Shown: positions 45,501-51,953 of the stretch, one piece after another | Numbering within the stretch: the stretch's first letter is position 1 | Layout of the letters: the number at the start of each line of letters is the position of its first letter | Assembly: GCA_964651705.1 (NCBI GenBank) | Contig: CAZYWZ010000013.1 | Span: 22,074 to 86,073 of the forward strand | DNA from: JADLBR01 sp964651705 | GTDB lineage: Bacteria > Verrucomicrobiota > Verrucomicrobiia > JADLBR01 | DNA: 64,000 nucleotides | Direction of reading: 5' to 3' | Notes under the pieces: model-generated | What the model saw: the letters and a program-made list of their open reading frames with translations, nothing else | Databases searched by the model: none | What the model was told of the DNA's origin: nothing | Program-made: the position numbers and the translations under genes

Positions 45501-48041
45501 GTGGCCCTCGTCGCCCTGCGCCACGGAAACGAGACCCTCGGCCTCCTCCAGTTCAACGACAGGAGGACCGCGCGGTTCGGCCCACAGCGAATCTCACTCT
45601 TCGAACGCCTCGCCGACCACCTGGCCATCGCCATCGCCCACCGGAACGACCGCGCCCGCCTGAGGGAGGGTCAGGAACAATTGGCCAGAATTGCCGCCAC
45701 CGTCCCGGGCACCATCTTTTCTTTCCTGGTTCGACCCGACGGCTCGATGGCGATGCCGTTCGCCACCGAGTCCCTCCATGAGATCTACGGCATCCGGCCC
45801 GAAGACGTTCGCACCGACGCCACCTCCGCCCTGGCCAAGATCCATCCCGACCACATCGGCCGCGTCATGGCCTCGATCCGCGAGGCCGTCCAAACCCTCC
45901 AGCCCTGGCGTCAGGAGTTCATCGTGCGAGGCACCCGCGATGGCGACATCTGGGTCGAGGGCCACACCGTCCTGCACCGGGAACCCAACGGCGACACCAT
46001 GGCCTATGGCTTCCTCTGGGACGTCACCGCCCGAAAACGCGCCGAGATCGCACTCCAGGGCAGCCGGGCGGAGTTGTCCGCCATCTATCACCACGCCCCG
46101 ATCATGATGTGCCTCATCGACGAAGACGGGCGGATCGCGCAACTCAACGAGGCCGCCCGACGATTCGCGGGCTTGCACGATGGCGTGGAGATTGGCATGC
46201 GCGGCGGCGACCTGATCGGCTGCCTCGGCGCCCTGGACGACCCGCGCGGCTGCGGCTACGGCCCGAAGTGCGCCCGGTGCACCATGCGCCAAGTCGTCAT
46301 GGACACCCTAGCGACGGGAAAGGCCCACATCCGCGTCGAGACCGAACCCGCAATCGTCCGCGGCAACCGGGCCAGCGACATCTCCCTCGCGGTGAGCACC
46401 GCACGCATCACCGTCGATGGCAAGCACCGCGTCCTGCTCTGCATCGAGGACGAGACCGCGCGCAAGAAGGCCGAGCGCGAGCTCCGCCAATCCGAGCACC
46501 GCTTCCGCGCGCTCGTCGAGAACGCCCCCGCGGGCATCTTCGTCCAGACCGAGGGCAGATTCGCCTACCTCAACAGGTACGCCACCGCCATGTTCGGCGC
46601 CGCCTCCCCGACAGACCTCATCGGCCAACCCGTCATCGATCGCGTCCATCCCGAGTTCCGGGCGCGCGTCCAAGAGCGTATCCGGACTGTCAGGGACGAG
46701 AGGCAGCCAGTGCCCATCATGGAAGAGACGTACTGCCGTCTCGACGGGTCGACCCTCGATGTCGAGGTGTCCGCGGTGCCCATGGAGTTTGGCGGAATGG
46801 CCGCCGCCCTCGTCTTCTGCCGCGATATCGCGGACAGAAAGCGCCTGGAGGCCCAGCTGTTCCACGCCCAGAGAATGGAGGCCGTCGGCCGCCTCGCCGG
46901 CGGCATTTCCCACGACCTGAACAATATCCTGACGGTCACGATGATGAACGTCAGCCTCCTGCGCGAGATGGCGGCCGGACAACCGGAGTTCGAGGAGACC
47001 CTCGAGGACATCGACGCCGTCACCCGCCGCGCGTCAGACCTCACCCGCCAACTGCTGCTCTTCAGCCGACGATCGGTCATCCAGGCACGGTCCCTGTCGC
47101 CAAACGAGCTGATCTCCAACCTGCTCAAGATGCTCAAACGCCTCACGAGAGAGCACATCGATCTCCAGTATCTCCCCGGCCAGGACCTCCCGCTCATCCG
47201 GGGCGACATCGGCATGCTGGAACAGGTCGTTACCAACATCGTCGTCAACGCCCAAGATGCCATGCCCAGCGGCGGCCGCCTTACCATCACCTCCGACCTT
47301 GCCGACATCCCCGCCGCCCAGAGGCCCACTTCTCCAGACGCGCGCCCGGGCCGCTTCGTCCGCATATCGATAGCCGACACCGGGTGCGGCATGGACGACC
47401 CAACCCTCGCCAAAATTTTCGAGCCCTTCTTCACCACGAAGGAACCCGGCAAGGGCACGGGCCTGGGTCTCGCCACGGCCTACGGCATCGTCAAGCAACA
47501 TGGCGGCTGGATCACCGTCGAAAGCGCGCCCTCCCGTGGCAGCACATTCAGGATCTTCCTGCCGGCCGCGGCCGCGCCGGAAAGCGAATTCCCCCGGGCC
47601 CACACCAGGGCCCCAATCCCCAAGGGAGGTGATGAGACTATCCTCCTCGTCGAGGATGAATCCTCGGTCAGGCGATCCCTCTCTGCTTTCCTGCGCCGCC
47701 AGGGATATCGGGTCGTCGAGGCCGAGAACGCCACCCGTGCCCTGGACGTCTGGAAATCCCATGCCCATGGGGTCGATCTGCTCCTCTCGGACATGGTGAT
47801 GCCGGGACAGATGAATGGCCTTGAGCTCGCCCGATGCCTGCGGGAAGAGGCACCCGATCTCCCCGTGATCATCTCCAGCGGCTACAGCGAGGTGCTGGCC
47901 AGGCAGCAGGGACCGACGGATGTCGCGTACGCGCCAAAGCCCTGCGCTCCCCACGAGTTGGCCGCCCTCATCCGCCGCTGCCTCGACCAGGCTCCGGGTT
48001 CGGAGAGCGCATCGGACAACACCCGTGAAAAATCCTCCTGA
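42513..48041 (+). CDS. Giant membrane hybrid sensor kinase with PAS/GAF array and C-terminal receiver
   Basis: 1842 residues. The N-terminus has about seven hydrophobic helices (residues 8-245), then an extracytoplasmic Cache-like region (about 245-510; ETLKSVGQLKATQIAEWRRE) and another helix (LVLGITIAVASVSGLIVRLG). Cytoplasmic array: PAS about 560-680, GAF about 690-850, second GAF about 865-1050, PAS about 1060-1185, PAS about 1190-1320 and PAS about 1330-1445. Kinase core: HLAGGISHDLNNILTV (H1467), NIVVNAQDAMPSGG, DTGCGMDDP, FTTKEPGKGTGLGLATAYG. Receiver: TILLVEDESSVRRSL with D1760 in LLLSDMVMPG. The third cytoplasmic PAS carries C1247, C1253 and C1256 (GCGYGPKCARC), a possible metal or redox site. 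The next gene overlaps its end. Confidence 0.92.
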   Translation: MSRIAQFAGLCAALGGGLGVMALWAWGAGVSDLLNVAPAQVPMAPATAILIVLVALVLLLQQSRRPAALFVHRLALGIAALTAAVGFFALLRPAFDWNSPFEEWLSQTRDRIGEIPLGQMSPLTGAAFLALAASIIFRQPALMRRPWTGLASRLLAGGVLFWCAGVICGYAIGHPWLHGGTTIPMALSTAIAMSLLATSLSLLPWRPESELPPDHRPHLWTHVAVASSLAVMIAALGALYMRHDQTNRRLDAQETLKSVGQLKATQIAEWRRERFADGQFMARIPAFTKAVDAFIARDSVKAGGAEVARWLRHIKSGHRYEKVALFDDTGTLLLSIEDSFEPPLALEPDLAADASAPDRIVMTSVRRDPGAPSPHIDIAFPLSAPDSTPNRALATILFRVNPDQHLFPIVREWPTPSQTAETLLVERQDGRAVFFSDPHHANDANLTSADLASNPTLPTAMAALGRTGIVEGTDLRGAAVLASIHPIPDSPWILIVKMHRDEIFAHVRERAWLVLGITIAVASVSGLIVRLGWRTRELLLLRQNLSSERERAALAQRVEHLMKGANDIIFLVDEKGRILEPNDRAIESYGYSREKLCGMSLRDLRAPEERARFPAQAAQLAGDGSARFETVHMSKDGRTFPVEASHRLVDVGGQRLDLAIIRDISQRKAHEAQITRLTRLYETLSQINQTIVRIRSREELFREVCRIAAEYAGFHLVWVGIVDPATARVVPVARAGSACDYLDSIAVFSDTRPEGLGPAGTCIREGSPCIIRDFLADPRTAPWHAPARARGLRSCASFPIRVDGAVIGALTVYSTDPDFFQDREVELLMETAIDISFALDLLHNDDRRRQAEAERAVTVRLLEAVNRHDDMEGLIRAATLLLRDEFGLDAVGVRLRHGDDFPYFETVGFPPDFVRAESTLCIRDPQGQPQRDTEGKPLLACMCGNVLAGRFDPSQPFFSPRGSFWTNSTSDLLATTTEADRLTQTRNRCHDQGYESVALVALRHGNETLGLLQFNDRRTARFGPQRISLFERLADHLAIAIAHRNDRARLREGQEQLARIAATVPGTIFSFLVRPDGSMAMPFATESLHEIYGIRPEDVRTDATSALAKIHPDHIGRVMASIREAVQTLQPWRQEFIVRGTRDGDIWVEGHTVLHREPNGDTMAYGFLWDVTARKRAEIALQGSRAELSAIYHHAPIMMCLIDEDGRIAQLNEAARRFAGLHDGVEIGMRGGDLIGCLGALDDPRGCGYGPKCARCTMRQVVMDTLATGKAHIRVETEPAIVRGNRASDISLAVSTARITVDGKHRVLLCIEDETARKKAERELRQSEHRFRALVENAPAGIFVQTEGRFAYLNRYATAMFGAASPTDLIGQPVIDRVHPEFRARVQERIRTVRDERQPVPIMEETYCRLDGSTLDVEVSAVPMEFGGMAAALVFCRDIADRKRLEAQLFHAQRMEAVGRLAGGISHDLNNILTVTMMNVSLLREMAAGQPEFEETLEDIDAVTRRASDLTRQLLLFSRRSVIQARSLSPNELISNLLKMLKRLTREHIDLQYLPGQDLPLIRGDIGMLEQVVTNIVVNAQDAMPSGGRLTITSDLADIPAAQRPTSPDARPGRFVRISIADTGCGMDDPTLAKIFEPFFTTKEPGKGTGLGLATAYGIVKQHGGWITVESAPSRGSTFRIFLPAAAAPESEFPRAHTRAPIPKGGDETILLVEDESSVRRSLSAFLRRQGYRVVEAENATRALDVWKSHAHGVDLLLSDMVMPGQMNGLELARCLREEAPDLPVIISSGYSEVLARQQGPTDVAYAPKPCAPHELAALIRRCLDQAPGSESASDNTREKSS

Positions 48042-48690
48042 GTCTATCGAGCCCCCTGTCTGTGCCGATCCCCGGTTTATCGAGGAACTTCGCCCTTTTG
48101 AAATGGCCGATATCGGTGCGCTCGATGGAACCGTCTACGGCGTGTGGGCCGACATGCGGTTCGCGCTCTTCAATCGCGCCTGGTTCCGCTTCGCGCGGGA
48201 TAACGATGGCGAACCCGCCATCTCCCGGCGCTGGGCCCTCGGCGCATGCCTCACCGACGCCATCCCCGCTGTCCTCCGGCCGTTCTATGACCGGATGTTC
48301 GATGCGGCGCTCAATGGGCCCACGACGCCCCGCCCCATCCAGCACGAATACGAGTGCTCCAGCGCGGACGTCTACCGGAAGTTCCAGATGTCCCTCTTCC
48401 CCCTGGCGTCGCGGCGGGGCGTCCTCGTGGTCAACTCCCTCATCACCGAGACCTCACACGCCGCCTCCCGGCCGACGCCCCACCCACCGCATGAAGAGCT
48501 CTACCGCGGCGAGGACGGCCTCATCCGCCAGTGCGCCCATTGTCGCCGTACCCAGTCCGCCGCGCATCCCGCGCGCTGGGACTGGGTCCCCGCGTTCGTC
48601 GCGAGAATGCCACCCCAGATCAACCACACCCTCTGCACTTTCTGCCGCGACCTGTACTGGGGCCCCGACGGCGCCTGGGAATCTGCCTGA
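48025..48690 (+). CDS. PAS-like protein with C-terminal zinc ribbon
   Basis: 221 residues from GTG, overlapping the kinase stop by 17 bases. The N-terminal 120 residues look like a PAS fold (GTVYGVWADMRFALFNRAWF, ARDNDGEPAISRRWALG). The C-terminal region has two CxxC pairs (CAHCRR and CTFCRD, about 40 residues apart), a probable zinc site. The overlap with the giant kinase suggests a shared pathway. No catalytic motif is seen. A ribosome binding site is weak, consistent with translational coupling. Confidence 0.75.
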   Translation: MKNPPESIEPPVCADPRFIEELRPFEMADIGALDGTVYGVWADMRFALFNRAWFRFARDNDGEPAISRRWALGACLTDAIPAVLRPFYDRMFDAALNGPTTPRPIQHEYECSSADVYRKFQMSLFPLASRRGVLVVNSLITETSHAASRPTPHPPHEELYRGEDGLIRQCAHCRRTQSAAHPARWDWVPAFVARMPPQINHTLCTFCRDLYWGPDGAWESA

Positions 48691-48711
48691 GTGCCGGTCG
48701 GACGCGGCCGA

Positions 48712-49584
48712 TCACCTGGATTTGCCCTTCCCTCCGCCTTTCGTACCATTCGTGCCATCTTGCACCGGCGCCTCCGGCATCGGCATCAGCGAGTAGCCGC
48801 CCGCTTCGACGATCCCACGGATCTGTCCGATGAAATTCGGGACAAACGTGTCGATCGTCACCCGCTTCCTGCCGATCACCCCGACCGCATTGTGGGTCCC
48901 GACCAATGTCAGCTCGGAACCCATCGCCACAAACGTCGGGCTCCCCGAGTCCCCGGACTCCGCCCGCGCCTCGCCCCTGCCCTTGTCCTGATCAAAATAC
49001 CACCGCATCTCACAGAACATGTCCTGACGGAATGCCTCGAAAGTATTCACCCCGATGGATACGCCATCCGCCCCGCCTTCCGAAGCCGGCCTGCCCCCAT
49101 ACACCAAGAGCGACTGGCCCAAATAGGAATCCGGAGTCGCAAGATTTAGGATCGGATATGCCGCAATGCCCCACTCGGGCCCAATGGGCTCGACCAGCTC
49201 TCCCAAGTAAAGATCCGACACCAATCCGGACATCGGATCAATCAAGACATGGACCGTACCCGACACCTCACGGATCACCTGTCGCCCGTCCGGGGCCATG
49301 AAGGCGAGGTGCCCGGAAACCGCGAAATGACCGGCCGCCACAAAGTGCTTCGGGCTGACCATCGCCACGCTCTTGCGAGGATCCTCGATGTTCCAACCGA
49401 CCCCCGACCAATCCATCCCCCCAAACCGGAAATAGGGGTTATGCTGCGGTGCCGATGGATACGTCCCGGGCATGAACCGATCGTCCGTCTCGCCATCGTA
49501 TCTCACGATGTCCAAAGACAGACCCCGCGACGCCAGCCCCAGCCCAACTGCCACCATGATGATGCTCAGGATAGTGTTTCTCAT
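48712..49584 (-). CDS. Exported trypsin-like (S1 family) serine protease
   Basis: 290 residues. Sec signal peptide (TILSIIMVAVGLGLASRGLS). The catalytic serine motif is intact as SGDSGSPTFVAMG at about residues 208-220, and VSPKHFVAAGHFAVSG is the probable catalytic-His region, with AAGHF in place of AAHC. The Asp is presumably in the ISGLVSDLY/EPIGPEWGIA region but I cannot assign it. The C-terminal tail is Gly/Lys-rich and repetitive (DGTNGTKGGGKGKSR). The ATG lies 8 nt after a TGGGCTAAT motif. It is convergent with the PAS/zinc-ribbon gene. Confidence 0.8.
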   Translation of the reverse strand: MRNTILSIIMVAVGLGLASRGLSLDIVRYDGETDDRFMPGTYPSAPQHNPYFRFGGMDWSGVGWNIEDPRKSVAMVSPKHFVAAGHFAVSGHLAFMAPDGRQVIREVSGTVHVLIDPMSGLVSDLYLGELVEPIGPEWGIAAYPILNLATPDSYLGQSLLVYGGRPASEGGADGVSIGVNTFEAFRQDMFCEMRWYFDQDKGRGEARAESGDSGSPTFVAMGSELTLVGTHNAVGVIGRKRVTIDTFVPNFIGQIRGIVEAGGYSLMPMPEAPVQDGTNGTKGGGKGKSR

Positions 49585-49592
49585 GCCCTCCC

Positions 49593-49602
49593 ATTAGCCC
49601 AC
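49593..49602 (-). promoter_or_regulatory. TGGGCTAAT motif of serine protease gene
   Basis: Minus-strand GGTGGGCTAATGGGAGGGC followed by ATG, 8 nt after the motif. The GGGAGG between motif and start is too close to the ATG to be a normal ribosome binding site. Confidence 0.55.
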
Positions 49603-50030
49603 CATCAAGAGCGACCATAACCCTCTGTCGCCAAATCCATTACAAACCATCTCCTTCCGTCGATCTGCGGCCTCGCCCCCCGCCGATTGCAGCGTGGATG
49701 CCGCTCTAGGGAGGAAAAGATGAGGCGCGACATCCCGTTCGCGTCACGCCGCCAGCAGGGCCGTGCCTGGCGCCGAACCCCTGCTCGGAGTCCCGCCTTT
49801 AGGCGGTCTGGGGAACCTCTGCGGGCCGCTGGGACGAGCCAAAACGGCGCTGCAGCGCACGCAGTCCAAAACAGGGGCGTCGGCGTCGCCGTTTCCGGCG
49901 CAATATGAGCGCCAATAGGGCGCAAGCCAAACATCTCGCCGCCGACGGCACGTGAAGTTTCATTCCCGCTGCCGCCTGGCACAGGCGGCCTACAAATTTT
50001 TTGGGGCGTCTCTGCGAGATGTTCGCCACC
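49603..50030. repeat. Gene-free region with several palindromic repeats
   Basis: No coding frame is convincing. It holds a CCGCCT/AGGCGG hairpin (49793-49806), a GCGCTGCAGCGC palindrome near 49850, GCGCC/GGCGC arms at 49909-49923, and a strong hairpin GCCGCCTG-GCA-CAGGCGGC at 49971-49989 followed by CTACAAATTTTTT. The last looks like a plus-strand intrinsic terminator, but no plus-strand gene ends nearby, and its CCTACA-T-rich end matches the element at 26953-27030. GGGGCGTCTCTGCGAG next to it resembles the GCGGCGTCTCGC near 27090. Confidence 0.5.
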
Positions 50031-51953
50031 CTATTCGCGGCGCAGGGGCGTGATCTTCAGCGCCAGGTCGCGCTCGACAGCGGGTACCGGGATGCAGAGC
50101 GCACCTCCCGCAGCGCGAGCCCCGATGGTGCTCGCTATCCGGCCGGTATAGGTGTCCCAGAACTCGACGTGGCAGTCGCCATCCGGCATGTGCCCCAGTG
50201 CGATCGCCGCGTCCCGGATCGGTGCGATTTCCACTCCGTGCGCAGCGTTCCACCACGTGTGCGCCTTGTTCTGAAGCCAGAGGAGGCTCAAAGGCTTCCC
50301 GCGCAACCCGACGACGCGAAGTCCATCCCGGCTGGATGTCACCTTGGCCCTCGCGAATCCGGCCGTGGTCCACGGGATGCCCTCGACAAAGCGCGCGACG
50401 GCTTGGAAGTGGTAATAGAGATCCTTCGGGTCGATATACTGCCCCCAGTACCAGGCATGGCCCGTGCCCGCGGCGCCGTGCGCGAGCGGCGCCCAGAGTC
50501 CGTTGTGCAGGTGGACCCCGGACGGATCCGCGTCCTTCAACGCGCGGATCTCCGGCACGTCCGGCACGAGCCCGTACTCGGAAAAGAGATACGGCTTCCC
50601 AAATCCCGCGATCGGATCGAGCCACTTTAGGATGAACCCCGCCATGTCCTTGGCGTCCTCCCGTGCGTGTGGCGAGAAATAGTAATACCCGTGCATCTGG
50701 GCTAAGTCATTCTCCGGCATGCGCCACATCTCCTCCCAGAGGCACGTCGAGCCGAGGCTGTCGGTGGTGAGGTGACGCCAGGGGTCTACCGATTTGAGGT
50801 AGTGGCACATTTCCCGGTTCCATGGCAGGATGGTCGTCTTGCCGCCAACGGCCCGATCCACGCAATCGATCTCGTTCCAGAGCTCCCAGGCCATCACGCT
50901 GGGGCTGTAACCCCAGCGTGCCACGGTGTAGCGGAGCCGGTTCTTGAACCGTCGCCGCGCCTCCGGCAGAGTGAAGAAATCCCGCATGTTTCGGCAGGGG
51001 CCGCCATTGCCCTCGGCGTAGGCGTAATCCTCGAGATTCATCTTCTGCCAGCCGGCGTCGGTCCCGCCATCGCGGGCCTCGCCACGCGGGGTGATGTGGC
51101 ACACCCAATCCAGGCAGAGTTTGAGCCGGACACCGTGTGCCTCGGCCAGTTCCAGGATCTGGTCTAGGCGCCAGGCGCCGTCGAGGCGATACTCGCCCAC
51201 GCGACCCACCTCTAGGGCAAAGTTGGGATGCCCGGCCCAGACGCGCGCGAAGTTGCCACCGCTCTTCGCCAGCCTGGGAATCCAGCGGTAGTACTCCGCG
51301 ATCGGCCCTTCGGCCAAGTTCATTCCCACGGCGAAGTACGGCGTGCCATCGTCGAAGGCAAAATAGCGAGGGTCGTCTCGGGATACCCGGATCCAGCCAC
51401 GGAACCGCGCCGGGGCCGCGGTGAAGACCACCGACGACGAGGTGACAGTGCCCGAGCGATCGCGCGCGCGCACCGCCACCTCGTGTCTGCCGGCCTCCGC
51501 CGGCGTAAGCCGCACCCGCCACTCCGGCGGTCCGGACGCCACCACCACCTCTTGGTTGCGCCCATAATGGCTCCCCGTAATCCGCCGCTCGAACCGCTGA
51601 TAGAAGAAGGCCGGCACCGCCACCTCGATCCCAGAGGGAGCCCGCACCAGCGCGTCCACCGCGATCTCGTCTTGATCGAATGGCGAATCGTATGTGGCCA
51701 TCAGGTCGATCCGGATGTCAACGCGCCCCCCGCGCGCCGGCTCCGCGGTGAGCACATCGACATCGCGGACCGCCAGAGCCATCCCCTGCCGCCACCGGCC
51801 AGACGCACACAGGCGGGGCGTCGCGGAGGCGATGATGGTGGCCCCGAGCATGAGCGCGCCCAAGAGCCTCAGTTCGCCCCACCGGACAGGGATGTTAAGG
51901 CGCCTCCCCACTCGGGGCGGCGACCCTCCCGCTCGATCTGCTCCCGCCGGCAT
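50031..51953 (-). CDS. Exported glycoside hydrolase, cellulase-like (DUF5060-type N-terminal domain)
   Basis: 640 residues. A hydrophobic signal segment (RLLGALMLGATIIASATPRL) lies at about 28-47. Residues about 55-165 form a beta-sandwich of the DUF5060 kind (VDIRIDLMATYDSPFDQDEI, RVRLTPAEAGRHEVAVRARD). From about 170 a TIM-barrel of the GH5/cellulase clan follows: FAVGMNLAEGPIAEYYRWIP, WELWNEIDCVD with the probable acid/base Glu, and PYLFSEYGLVPDV with the probable nucleophile Glu. The C-terminal part is a beta domain (VEFWDTYTGRIAST). The substrate is unknown. The start overlaps the norZ stop as TAATG, although a link between NO reduction and this enzyme is not obvious. Confidence 0.83.
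   Translation of the reverse strand: MPAGADRAGGSPPRVGRRLNIPVRWGELRLLGALMLGATIIASATPRLCASGRWRQGMALAVRDVDVLTAEPARGGRVDIRIDLMATYDSPFDQDEIAVDALVRAPSGIEVAVPAFFYQRFERRITGSHYGRNQEVVVASGPPEWRVRLTPAEAGRHEVAVRARDRSGTVTSSSVVFTAAPARFRGWIRVSRDDPRYFAFDDGTPYFAVGMNLAEGPIAEYYRWIPRLAKSGGNFARVWAGHPNFALEVGRVGEYRLDGAWRLDQILELAEAHGVRLKLCLDWVCHITPRGEARDGGTDAGWQKMNLEDYAYAEGNGGPCRNMRDFFTLPEARRRFKNRLRYTVARWGYSPSVMAWELWNEIDCVDRAVGGKTTILPWNREMCHYLKSVDPWRHLTTDSLGSTCLWEEMWRMPENDLAQMHGYYYFSPHAREDAKDMAGFILKWLDPIAGFGKPYLFSEYGLVPDVPEIRALKDADPSGVHLHNGLWAPLAHGAAGTGHAWYWGQYIDPKDLYYHFQAVARFVEGIPWTTAGFARAKVTSSRDGLRVVGLRGKPLSLLWLQNKAHTWWNAAHGVEIAPIRDAAIALGHMPDGDCHVEFWDTYTGRIASTIGARAAGGALCIPVPAVERDLALKITPLRRE

Noticed and set aside
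49971..50002. Hairpin plus T-run as an intrinsic terminator
   Set aside because: It points along the plus strand, but no plus-strand gene ends within 1.2 kb. The minus-strand gene ending nearby would read it without a T-tract. A repeat element is more likely.
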